Assembly (NCBI GenBank): GCA_937139605.1
Contig: CAKZQG010000043.1
Location: forward strand, 1 to 64,000
Length of the DNA: 64,000 nt
Source: an uncultured bacterium
GTDB taxonomy: Bacteria > DRYD01
Direction of reading: 5' to 3'
Of this stretch, positions 54,314 through 63,365 are shown piece by piece. The number at the start of each line of letters is the position of its first letter. Within the stretch, counting starts at the first letter, position 1. The position numbers and the translations under genes were made by a program. A model generated the notes under the pieces. That model saw nothing but the letters and a program-made list of their open reading frames with translations, was not told the DNA's origin and did no database searches.

Positions 54314-54555
54314 ACTCTTAACCCCCTTTAATTTCAATTAAACTTACTAAAATATTCCCTAATTTCATTTAAAATTTCTTTCAAAAAATATTATATATAT
54401 TATAATTTCACATTAAAAAAAAACTTACCTTCCTTAATTAAAAAATAATTTTTTAAATAATCTCATAATTTTTTAATAGCAGGAGAAAATTATAATTTTA
54501 TCAAAATAAAAATTAGCTACAATAAAAATATTACTATCGCAAATAGGGGGAAAAT

Positions 54556-55854
54556 ATGATAAATATAGAAAAAACAGAATTATTAAAAGAAATCGAAAAA
54601 ATAGAAGATAGTACTAATATTGAAGAAGTATCAGAAATATATTTTAATAATATAAATCCTACTTTAACTAAATTAATAAAATTAGCGGGATATGCAAAAA
54701 TAGAAAAAAAAGCACAAAACTATAAAATAATAGCCTATGATTCTAAAGAACTAAAAGAATTCTATGATTTTTTAGGGATGTATGGAGTACTCAATTTAGG
54801 GCATTGTAATGAATATATAATAAAAAAAGTAAAAGAACAAATGGATAATTTATGTATGACTTCTAAAGTTTTTCTAAATAGTAAATACGCAGCACTAGCT
54901 AAATTATTAACAGAATTAACAGGTTTAAAATACTTATTTTTAGTTAATTCAGGAACAGAAGCAATAGAAGGAGCTCTAAAATTAGCTATGGCATCTACTA
55001 AAAGAAAAAAAATAATATCTACCTATAATTCTTACCATGGTAAAACCTTAGGAGCACTTAGTGTAAGCGGTAGAGAGATCTATAAAAAATATCTTAACCT
55101 ATTACCAGATATATACTTTGTTGAATATAATAACATAGAACAAATAGAGCAAATAGCAGATAATGAAACAGCAGCCATTATAGTTGAACCGATCCAAGGA
55201 GAAGGAGGAATAATTATTCCTAACGATAATTATTTACCAAAGCTAAGAGAAATATGTGATAAAAATAACTGTCTATTGATAATAGATGAAGTTCAAACAG
55301 GTTTAGGAAGAACCGGTTACCTTTTTGAATACCAAAGATACAACATAAAACCAGATATATTAGTATTAGCAAAAGCGTTAAGTGGAGGAGTTATCCCAAT
55401 AGGAGCTATCTTAGGTAATGAAAAAGCGTGGGAAATTTTTAATGAAAACCCACTCTTTCATACCTCAACATTTGGAGGTAATTCCTTATCAATAACAGCA
55501 GCCTTAGAAACTATTAAATACACTATAAATAATGATTTACCAAAACAAGCCCAAGAAAAAGGAGAATACTTTTTAAAAAATCTAAAAGAACTTCAAACTA
55601 AATATCAAGATATAATAAAAGATGTAAGAGGAAAAGGATTAATGATAGGGATAGAACTAATTAATGAAGAATATGCAGCTTCTATTTTCTCCTATTTAAT
55701 CCAAAATGGAATCATAACTGCATACACTTTAAACCAACCTAAAGTAATTAGAATAGAACCACCACTTACTATTGAATATCCAATAATAGACTTATTTCTA
55801 AAAGAATTCAAAAATTCATTAGATTACACAAAAGAATTATTTGAAATACAATAA
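54556..55854 (+). CDS. Class III aminotransferase, putrescine/acetylornithine type
   Basis: 432 residues. NSGTEAIEGALKLAMAST, NSYHGKTLGALSVSGR, VEPIQGEGGI, IDEVQTGLGRTG and AKALSGGVIPIGAIL (PLP lysine) are the standard motifs. The N-terminal extension before FYDFLGMYGVLNLGHCN resembles putrescine aminotransferases (YgjG) more than ArgD. It moves an amino group from a diamine or ornithine derivative to 2-oxoglutarate. The substrate is uncertain. A strong TAGGGGG site precedes the ATG; the 218-nt gap to divergent glgA is AT-rich with no obvious element. A 163-nt gap follows. Confidence 0.85.
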   Translation: MINIEKTELLKEIEKIEDSTNIEEVSEIYFNNINPTLTKLIKLAGYAKIEKKAQNYKIIAYDSKELKEFYDFLGMYGVLNLGHCNEYIIKKVKEQMDNLCMTSKVFLNSKYAALAKLLTELTGLKYLFLVNSGTEAIEGALKLAMASTKRKKIISTYNSYHGKTLGALSVSGREIYKKYLNLLPDIYFVEYNNIEQIEQIADNETAAIIVEPIQGEGGIIIPNDNYLPKLREICDKNNCLLIIDEVQTGLGRTGYLFEYQRYNIKPDILVLAKALSGGVIPIGAILGNEKAWEIFNENPLFHTSTFGGNSLSITAALETIKYTINNDLPKQAQEKGEYFLKNLKELQTKYQDIIKDVRGKGLMIGIELINEEYAASIFSYLIQNGIITAYTLNQPKVIRIEPPLTIEYPIIDLFLKEFKNSLDYTKELFEIQ

Positions 55855-56017
55855 AATAAATTAAATTTAAGAAAATCAATAAATTAAGAAGGATATAGGC
55901 TAAAATTATATAAATATAATAATGATGCTATAAGCTATATAAAAAGTTATATTAAAAAATAAAATTAAATAAAAAGCAAAAACCAAGATAAAAAGCAAAG
56001 CAAAAGGAGGGATAAAA

Positions 56018-56284
56018 ATGGAAGTATTAAAAGTATCATCAAAATCAAAACCGCAAGCAGTAGCAGCTGCTTTAGCTGCAGTAATCAAACAAGGTAATAA
56101 AGTAGAAGTACAAGCAATAGGAGCAGGTGCTATTAATCAAGCAGTAAAAGCAATAGCAATAGCTAGAGGCTACGTAGCACCATTAGGATACGAGCTAGTA
56201 GCTATCCCTGCTTTTACTGAAGTCCAAATAAACGGAGAAGTTAGAACAGCTATTAAGTTCATAATCAAATCAATAACCCCCTAA
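56018..56284 (+). CDS. spoVS: Stage V sporulation protein S
   Basis: 88 residues, the usual size, and near canonical in sequence: EVLKVSSKSKPQAVAAALA, AIGAGAINQAVKAIAIARGY, LVAIPAFTEVQINGEVRTAI. In Bacillus it affects septation and sporulation; it is widespread in Thermus, Deinococcus and candidate phyla that do not sporulate, where its role is unclear. It has an excellent AAAAGGAGGG site and stands alone. It is much less AT-biased at the protein level (Ala/Val-rich) than its neighbours, consistent with strong conservation. Confidence 0.95.
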   Translation: MEVLKVSSKSKPQAVAAALAAVIKQGNKVEVQAIGAGAINQAVKAIAIARGYVAPLGYELVAIPAFTEVQINGEVRTAIKFIIKSITP

Positions 56285-56464
56285 GAAAATATTAACAAAA
56301 ATTTATATATACTTCTTTAAAAATATTAAATATATAACAATACAAACTTAAACATGTAAAGCTAATTATTCTGTAAAAAAAATTTTCTTAGGATAAACAG
56401 GAATAGTTTTATTTATAATAGAAGGTAATAAATTTTTAATATAATAATAATTTAGGGAAAGGAA

Positions 56465-56549
56465 GCGGGTGTGGCGGAACTGGCAGACGCGCTATCTTGA
56501 GGGGGTAGTGCCCTCTAAGGGCGTGTGGGTTCAAGTCCCACCACCCGCA
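56465..56549 (+). tRNA. tRNA-Leu (anticodon GAG)
   Basis: An 85-nt class II tRNA. Acceptor GCGGGTG pairs with CACCCGC. The anticodon stem CTATC/GGTAG encloses TTGAGGG with GAG at 56499-56501. The long variable arm is GCCCT-CTA-AGGGC, and the T-arm is GTGGG-TTCAAGT-CCCAC. The discriminator is A; CCA is not encoded. It is the only tRNA in the window. hemL begins 11 nt downstream. Confidence 0.96.
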
Positions 56550-56560
56550 TTAACATCATT

Positions 56561-57844
56561 ATGACTCTAATTAGTAAAAACCAACAAATATACGATAAAG
56601 CCTCTAAAGTGTTAGTAGGAGGAGTTAATGCTCCCATACGAGCATTCTCTTTAATCGGAATAACTCCTATTTATATAAGTTCAGCTGTTGGCCCCTACTT
56701 AACTGATTTTGATAACAAAAACTATATTAGCTTTATATCAGGCTGGGGTTCCATTATTCTAGGAGATGCATACCCAGATGTTATTAATAACTTAAAAAAA
56801 CAATTAGAAAAAGGCATATATTATGGCTTATCTAATGAATATGAATATCTACTAGCAGAACTAATATTAGAAGCCTTTAATTTTCATGACATGGTAAGAT
56901 ATACAAATAGCGGTACCGAAGCTAATATGTTAGCTATAAGATTAGCTAAAGCTATAACAGGTAGAAATAAAATAATAAAATTCGATGGAGGGTATCATGG
57001 TAGTATAGATTACCTACTAATAGAAAGTGGAAGTATGGAATTTGGAGAACAGATTCCATCATCTGCAGGAGTATCCAAAAGATTAATCAAAGATACAGTT
57101 AGTCTACCCTATAATGATATAGAGATTTTAACAGATTTTTTAAATAAATATGGTAATGATATAGCAGCCATAATAGTTGAACCTATTCAAACATCAAATA
57201 TGTTAATAAAAGCAACAAATGAATTTCTAATAAAACTAAGAGAATTATCTACTAAATACTCTATTATATTAATATTTGATGAAGTTTCAACAGCTTTTAG
57301 AATCAGTTACGGAAGTTGTACAGATATAAAACCAGATATAACAGTTATTGGGAAAGTAATAGGTGGAGGCTTCCCAATTGCCGCTATTTTATCTAAAAAA
57401 GAATTCATGGAAGTTATGGCACCTATTGGAAGTATGTATCATAGTGGTATTTTCACAGGTCATCCTATATCCACTTTCACAGGATATCAAGTATTAAATA
57501 TAATAAAATCAATTGACAATTTTTATAAAAAACTAGAACAACAAACTTTACGCTTTACTAATATTATCAATCAGCTAAAAGATCATTTACCAACAATAAA
57601 TATAAATCATGTTAATTCCATGTTTAGTTTATATTTTTCTAATAAAAAAGTAGAATCAATAGATGATATAAAAGAACTAGATATAATGACATTTATAGAT
57701 TTCTATAAATTAGCATTAAAAGAAGGTGTTTTATTTGCTCCACATCCAACAGAAACCAATTACCTAAACTTTGCACATGATGCTAAAATACTAGATCTAG
57801 TAGCAGAAAAGCTAATGAAAATATCCAATAAATTAAATTATTAA
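56561..57844 (+). CDS. hemL: Glutamate-1-semialdehyde 2,1-aminomutase (HemL-type)
   Basis: 427 residues. ASKVLVGGVNAPIRAF is the characteristic HemL start. TNSGTEANMLAIRLAKA, KFDGGYHGSIDYLL, FDEVSTAFR and the PLP lysine K265 in GKVIGGGFPIAA follow. It makes 5-aminolevulinate in the C5 haem pathway. DEVSTAFR (usually DEVMTGFR) and GHPISTFTG (usually GNPLAMAAG) differ from textbook HemL, so a related aminomutase is possible. A longer frame would start inside the tRNA. ATG 56561 lies 11 nt after the tRNA and has no Shine-Dalgarno, so tRNA processing would leave a nearly leaderless mRNA. Confidence 0.75.
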   Translation: MTLISKNQQIYDKASKVLVGGVNAPIRAFSLIGITPIYISSAVGPYLTDFDNKNYISFISGWGSIILGDAYPDVINNLKKQLEKGIYYGLSNEYEYLLAELILEAFNFHDMVRYTNSGTEANMLAIRLAKAITGRNKIIKFDGGYHGSIDYLLIESGSMEFGEQIPSSAGVSKRLIKDTVSLPYNDIEILTDFLNKYGNDIAAIIVEPIQTSNMLIKATNEFLIKLRELSTKYSIILIFDEVSTAFRISYGSCTDIKPDITVIGKVIGGGFPIAAILSKKEFMEVMAPIGSMYHSGIFTGHPISTFTGYQVLNIIKSIDNFYKKLEQQTLRFTNIINQLKDHLPTININHVNSMFSLYFSNKKVESIDDIKELDIMTFIDFYKLALKEGVLFAPHPTETNYLNFAHDAKILDLVAEKLMKISNKLNY

Positions 57845-57896
57845 CTCTAAACTAATAATGATAAATCATTATTAACATAACTCAATATTCTTATAA

Positions 57897-59081
57897 ATGA
57901 TTAACAATCTTAGTAATTATATCTCAAATAATTATGAATTAATATCAAATGTTTTAAAAGAGAATAAAATAATAGGTTTCCTAGTTATTGAAATATCTAA
58001 TTCTAATCAAATAAAAGAATTATACGGAAAAGAATTTTATAATAAACTCTTTAGTTTAATTATAAATTTTATTTACAATTTAAAAGGAAAAGTATATAGA
58101 TCCGAAGATTTGGTTTTCATAAATGATTTAAAGGATAATCAAATAGTAATATTGTTAATTTCTAAACCAAGAAAAAAAGAAGAATTAGATATGTATAATC
58201 TAAAAATAGCCGCAGTTAGAATAATTTCTGAAATAAAATATAATCTGTTTTCTATAAACGAATTCAAAGAAATTATTAAAAATATAATAGATTCCTTAAG
58301 TTATGGATATTGTATTATAAAATACGATGATATGAAAGACATAAAAGACATAATATTCGATGCTTTTAGAGAATCATATATTAGACAAAAATTTGACGAA
58401 TTAAATGATAAAATTATATCTATGGTATCTCATGAATTAAGAACCCCATTAACATCTATTAAAGGTTTTGCAGAAACTATTATCCAAGAAGACTTAGAAA
58501 AACCAGAAATACTAAAGTTCGTTAATATAATCTATAATGAAGCAGATAGACTAAACAGATTAGTTAATTCTTTATTAAATTTATCTCGATTAGAATCAGC
58601 TAAAGTAAATTTTAATATAAAGAAAATTGATATAAAAGAAATCATTGAAAATGTTATTGAATTAATGTATCCCAAAATGAAAAATAGCAACATAAAATTA
58701 AATAGAGATTATGATGATGATATAATTTATGAAGTTTTAGCAGATGAAGATAAAACTGAACAAATTATTATAAATTTAATTGATAATGCTATAAAATACT
58801 CTCCTAAAGGTGGCACAATAACTATCGGCATAGAAAATAGAGAAACAGAAGTTTTAGTATATATAAAGGACACAGGGATTGGGATTCCGGAAAATGAAAA
58901 ATCAAGAATTTTTGAAAAATTTTATAGAACAACAATCTCAAGCTCAATAACTCAAGGAACCGGCTTAGGATTAGTTATTACTAAATATTTAACAGAAGGT
59001 CAAGGAGGGAAAATCTGGTTTGATAGTCAAGAAAACATAGGCACAACTTTTTACTTCACTTTACCAAAACCACTAAATTAA
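57897..59081 (+). CDS. Cytoplasmic histidine kinase with degenerate GGDEF-like N-terminal domain
   Basis: 394 residues and no membrane span. Residues 25-160 have the secondary-structure order of a GGDEF domain (IIGFLVIEISNSNQIKELYG, then LVFINDLKDNQIVILLISK in place of the GGDEF loop, YGYCIIKYDD), but the active-site GGDEF is lost. HisKA follows with H179 in SMVSHELRTPLTSIKGF. The HATPase has NLIDNAIKYSPKGG, DTGIGIPENE and GTGLGLVITKY. It would sense a soluble ligand or protein. No response regulator gene is adjacent. The start has no ribosome site. Confidence 0.9.
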   Translation: MINNLSNYISNNYELISNVLKENKIIGFLVIEISNSNQIKELYGKEFYNKLFSLIINFIYNLKGKVYRSEDLVFINDLKDNQIVILLISKPRKKEELDMYNLKIAAVRIISEIKYNLFSINEFKEIIKNIIDSLSYGYCIIKYDDMKDIKDIIFDAFRESYIRQKFDELNDKIISMVSHELRTPLTSIKGFAETIIQEDLEKPEILKFVNIIYNEADRLNRLVNSLLNLSRLESAKVNFNIKKIDIKEIIENVIELMYPKMKNSNIKLNRDYDDDIIYEVLADEDKTEQIIINLIDNAIKYSPKGGTITIGIENRETEVLVYIKDTGIGIPENEKSRIFEKFYRTTISSSITQGTGLGLVITKYLTEGQGGKIWFDSQENIGTTFYFTLPKPLN

Positions 59082-59141
59082 AATAAAAAAACAAAAAAAC
59101 TAATTAAAATAAAAAAATCAAAAAAATAAGGAGTGTTTATT

Positions 59142-61067
59142 ATGAAAATCACTAAAATTGACATAAATACTCTAAAAGAAATTTCCAATGTAATAAGAAG
59201 AGATATTTTAATTAGTACATATACAGCAGGTAGTGGACATCCTACTACTTGCCTGTCAGCAGTAGAATTATTAGTTAGTTTATTTTTTAACTACTTAGTA
59301 TTTGATAACGAGAATTTTGGGAGTATACATCAAGATGAGTTTATATTATCAAAAGGTCATGCTGCTCCTTTACTATATTCCATTTATAAACACACAAAAA
59401 TAATAGATGAAGATTTAAATAATTTAAGGAAATATAAATCTTTATTAGAAGGTCATCCATCTGTTAGGTTAAAAGGAGTAAAGTATGCTACAGGTTCTTT
59501 AGGACAAGGATTATCTATCGCTTTAGGTGCCGCTTGGAGCAGAAAATATAAAAATTTACCATCTAAAGTTTATGTATTAGTAGGTGATGGAGAATTAGCA
59601 GAAGGTAGTATATATGAATCTGCTAATTTAGCTAGCTTTTATAAATTATCTAATTTATGTGTTATAGCAGATATTAACAGGTTAGGGCAAAGCGGACCAA
59701 CGATGTTTGAACATAATTTAATCGAATACCAAAAAAGATTTGAAGCTTTTGGATTTAACGTTATTCTAATTGAAAATGGACATGATTTTAATTTAATTAA
59801 TCAAGCATTCGAATTATTTATAAATGAATACTCTAAAACTAATAAACCTACTATCATTTTAGCCAAAACATATAAAGGCAAAGGTGTATCTTTTTTAGAA
59901 GATAAACTAGATTGGCATGGAAAACCTATTACCAAAAAAGAAGAATTAGAACTAGCTTTGAAAGAAATCCCTAACCCTAATATAAATCCTTCTGATTTTA
60001 TCAATTATAAAAGCTATTCTGTTTTAAATGGAATAACTTCTATAGAATTAAAAATAAATGAAATAGAAAATAAATTAGAATCTTTTATAAAGGATTTTTA
60101 TTTAAAAAATAAAGATAAAAACATAGCTACAAGAGAAGCATTTGGTAGAGGATTAGAATTTTTAGGTTCATTAATAAATAATCTAGTTGTAATAGATGGA
60201 GATGTTAAAAATTCTACTTATACTTTATATTTCGAAAAAGAATTTAAAGATAGGTTCATACAAAGTTATATAGCAGAACAAAGTATGGTAGGTTTTATGT
60301 TGGGGTTATCAAAGAATGGTTTTATTCCAGTAGCTTCTACATTTGGAGCTTTTCTAACAAGAGCCTACGATTTCATAAGGATGATGAATTATTCACAACC
60401 AGAGTTAGTTATATTATGTGGTACTCATGCTGGAGTTTCAATAGGAGAAGATGGTCCATCTCAAATGGCTTTAGAAGATATATCTATGTTTAAACCCTTA
60501 TTTAATACAACCATAATTTATCCATCAGATGCTATCTCTACTTTAAAATTATTATTTAATGTATTTATAGATTACTTAAAAGGTAATTTAAGGGGAGTAG
60601 TTTATTTTAGAACATCTAGACCAGCTACCTCTATTATATATGATTATAATCATAACTTTAAAATAGGGGAAAACACAATTATAAAAGAAACTAATAGTAA
60701 TGTTAAAAAAATAGGGATAATTAGTGCAGGGGTTGTTCTTCATGAAGCTATTAAAGCTTGCGAAAAACTAGAAAAATCGGAAAATATATCATTTAGATTA
60801 ATTGATTTTCACACAATAAAACCAATTAAAAATATAGAAGAACTAATAAAAGATGTAGAAAATTTTATAGTTTTTGAGGAACATAGTAAAGATGGAGGTA
60901 TAGGAGAGTCAATTGCACCGCTTATAGTAAATAAAGTAAAATATTTTGAAATAATAGGAGTAGATAGCATCCCTGTTAGCGGTAGTCCTAAAGATTTACT
61001 TAATTATTTTAAACTAGATAGTGATTCTATTTATTTAAAAATTAAATCTTTAAAAAGTATAATATAA
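59142..61067 (+). CDS. tkt: Transketolase, full-length
   Basis: 641 residues joining the three transketolase domains in one chain. TAGSGHPTTCLSAVELL opens the thiamine-PP domain, followed by SKGHAAPLLY, GSLGQGLSIALG, the TPP motif GDGELAEGSIYESANLA and ADINRLGQ. The pyrimidine domain has DGDVKNST, EQSMVGFMLG and IRMMNYSQPELVI. The C-terminal domain includes RLIDFHTIKP and FEEHSKDGGIGE. It swaps two-carbon units in the pentose-phosphate pathway. GTG 59133 is upstream in frame, but ATG 59142 is the right distance from AAGGAG. Compact motifs (GDGELAEGS) resemble the human/archaeal-like type. Confidence 0.95.
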   Translation: MKITKIDINTLKEISNVIRRDILISTYTAGSGHPTTCLSAVELLVSLFFNYLVFDNENFGSIHQDEFILSKGHAAPLLYSIYKHTKIIDEDLNNLRKYKSLLEGHPSVRLKGVKYATGSLGQGLSIALGAAWSRKYKNLPSKVYVLVGDGELAEGSIYESANLASFYKLSNLCVIADINRLGQSGPTMFEHNLIEYQKRFEAFGFNVILIENGHDFNLINQAFELFINEYSKTNKPTIILAKTYKGKGVSFLEDKLDWHGKPITKKEELELALKEIPNPNINPSDFINYKSYSVLNGITSIELKINEIENKLESFIKDFYLKNKDKNIATREAFGRGLEFLGSLINNLVVIDGDVKNSTYTLYFEKEFKDRFIQSYIAEQSMVGFMLGLSKNGFIPVASTFGAFLTRAYDFIRMMNYSQPELVILCGTHAGVSIGEDGPSQMALEDISMFKPLFNTTIIYPSDAISTLKLLFNVFIDYLKGNLRGVVYFRTSRPATSIIYDYNHNFKIGENTIIKETNSNVKKIGIISAGVVLHEAIKACEKLEKSENISFRLIDFHTIKPIKNIEELIKDVENFIVFEEHSKDGGIGESIAPLIVNKVKYFEIIGVDSIPVSGSPKDLLNYFKLDSDSIYLKIKSLKSII

Positions 61068-61092
61068 AACAAAATATCAAAAATCAAAAATT

Positions 61093-61818
61093 ATGATAAA
61101 TCAAAACCAAAACCAAGAACAAAACTTAAATCAAGAAATAAAAAAAACAGAAAAAATATTACTAAAAGGAGTAAGTAAATATTATAGAACAGAAGGAGAA
61201 AAAGTTTTAGCTTTAAATAATATTAATTTATGCATATATGAGGGTGATTTTATAGGTATAATGGGGCCAAGTGGTGCAGGGAAAAGTACTTTATTATTAA
61301 TTATAGCTACTATAGAGCGTCCATCCTTTGGGGAATTATACATTGATTCAATTCCTACAAGTGATATGCTAGATAGTGATTTACAATTAATAAGATTAAA
61401 TAAAATAGGGATGGTATTTCAAGATTATTATCTTATTTCATCGCTTAGTGCTTTAGAAAATGTATTACTTCCTTTAGAAATAAGTAATAAATTTAATAAT
61501 CCAGTAAAAAGAGCAAAAGAATTATTAAAAATGGTAGGCATAAAAGAAAACAGATTTAATGATAATATTAATAAGTTTTCAGGGGGAGAAAAGCAAAGGA
61601 TTTCAATAGCAAGAGCTCTAACAAATGATCCAGATATAATTATAGCAGATGAACCTACCGCAAATTTAGATACCAAAAACTCTAAAATAATAATGGATAT
61701 ATTTACTAATATTAATCAACATCTAAAAAAAACTATAATAATAGCTACTCACGACCCTAAAGTTCTAGCTTTTACAGAAAAAATATATTTCATTAATGAT
61801 GGGAAAATATCTACTTAA
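61093..61818 (+). CDS. ABC transporter ATPase, LolD/MacB-FtsE type
   Basis: 241 residues. Walker A GPSGAGKST, Q-loop MVFQDYYLISSL, signature FSGGEKQRISIARAL, Walker B IIIADEPTANLD and the switch His in ATHDP are intact. The 25 N-terminal Gln/Asn-rich residues are unusual. The LolD/MacB/FtsE group powers lipoprotein export, peptide efflux or cell-division signalling. No permease gene is next to it; the closest candidates by function are the LolA-like gene and the adaptor/TolC pair, far away. It lies 26 nt after tkt without a clear ribosome site. Confidence 0.88.
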   Translation: MINQNQNQEQNLNQEIKKTEKILLKGVSKYYRTEGEKVLALNNINLCIYEGDFIGIMGPSGAGKSTLLLIIATIERPSFGELYIDSIPTSDMLDSDLQLIRLNKIGMVFQDYYLISSLSALENVLLPLEISNKFNNPVKRAKELLKMVGIKENRFNDNINKFSGGEKQRISIARALTNDPDIIIADEPTANLDTKNSKIIMDIFTNINQHLKKTIIIATHDPKVLAFTEKIYFINDGKIST

Positions 61819-61845
61819 TCAAATATGATTAATAAATAATTACTA

Positions 61846-63365
61846 ATGAGTAAAATTTTAAAAGAATTTCAAATTGATAATGAAATTAAAGAAATAATAT
61901 TTTCTACAATTAATGATTATTTTATGTTATCGTATAAAGATAAGGTATTATTAATGTGTTCTGGAGGTCCAGATAGTACTTTTTTATTGTTTTTTTTTAC
62001 CTATTTTTAAAAAGTAAGTATGATTTAAAAATTGGGGTCTTTCACTTAGATCATTTAATCAGATCTGATTCATATAAAGAACTAGATTTATTACTAAAAT
62101 ATACCAAAGAATTTAATATAGAATTTTTTTCTATAAAAGAAGACGTAATAAAATATTCAAAAGATAACAAATTAAATTTAGAAGAAGCAGGGAGAATATT
62201 AAGATACTCATCAGCTTTAAAAATAGCTAAAAAACATAACTATAACAAATTAGTTACTGCTCATAATCTTAATGATTTAATATCTTCTTTTTTTATTAAT
62301 TTTATTAAATCTAATCATTATTTAAATTTATTTAATTTAAATCCAATTTTTGATTTAAATAATATAGTAATTATAAGGCCGTTATTATTTATTCCAAAGC
62401 AAGAAATACAAAAAACTTTAGATATTAATAAAATAAACTATATTTTAGATAAAACCAATACAAACCCTAAATACCTTAGGAATTTCATAAATATGAATTT
62501 TACTAATAACTTTATTAACGCAATGCTATCAAAAACAAGTATCTTAAAAAACTACTATTTTTTTAAAAATGTTTTTAATTTCATTAAAAATTATAAAGAT
62601 GCAATTATAAATATAGCTAAAACAAAGTACATTTTAGATATACTATTTATAAAACTAAACGATAAGTATGATAACTTCTTAATTACTGAATCCATTTTTT
62701 TTAATTTAAAAAAATTCTTTAGTGAAGTTTATAGTAATTTCAAAACCATAAATATAAACTATGAAAATATAAAACTATTAGTAGAAAATAAAGTTTATAA
62801 AATAAATATTATAAAAGATTGGTTTTTATTAAATGATATACAAAATAAAAATACAAAATTTATATTATTTAAGGCAAAGTTTAAATTCTATTTTAAAATA
62901 GATTTATCAGAAATTAATAAAACCAAAAAAGAAATTCAAATTGAAATAAGTAATTTAATAATAAAGATAAAATCAGTTGAAAAAATTTATAATTTAGAAA
63001 GCTTTTTAAAAGAAAACATAGAAAACTTAAAAGAAAAATCTAAAGATATAAATTATGCTTTTGGATTTTGTTTTGATAAAATAATTATAAGGAACTGGAA
63101 GGAAGGAGATTATTTTAAGCCATATGGACTTAATGGGAAAAAACAAAAATTAAAAAAATTTTTTATAAATAATAAATTTAAGGAGTATGAAAAAAGTCGG
63201 ACATTAATTTTCGAAGATCAAACCGGCATCTTTCTATTATTTAATTATATTAATAAAATAAAAAGAGGGAGAGAATTATTTAATAATTTAGAATTTTTAA
63301 AATTTTTTAAAGAAAATAATGGAGTTAATTTTATAGAAATCTGGGTATATGAAAAAGAACAATAA
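61846..63365 (+). CDS. tilS: tRNA(Ile)-lysidine synthase with a frame break at a T9 tract
   Basis: ATG 61846 opens a frame with the ATP pyrophosphatase motif VLLMCSGGPDSTFLL, then stops at TAA 62008 after 54 residues. The next frame continues without a start codon as LKSKYDLKIGVFHLDHLIRSDS, LNLEEAGRILRYSSALKIAK and the C-terminal GDYFKPYGLNGKKQKLKKFF to TAA 63363. The break is at nine T's (61990-61998). One extra T, or two fewer, restores a continuous 506-residue protein. TilS makes lysidine in tRNA-Ile and is essential, so slippage or a read error is likelier than loss. HxxE-type residues in TAHNLNDL are less conserved than usual. Confidence 0.85.
61990..61998 (+). other. T9 homopolymer at the tilS frame break
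   Basis: Nine consecutive T's precede ACC; ten would keep frame. It sits between the first and second halves of the catalytic domain. Confidence 0.9.

Noticed and set aside
56525-57844. A longer hemL starting inside the tRNA
   Set aside because: The first codons overlap the tRNA acceptor and T-arm; the HemL-like N-terminus begins at ATG 56561.
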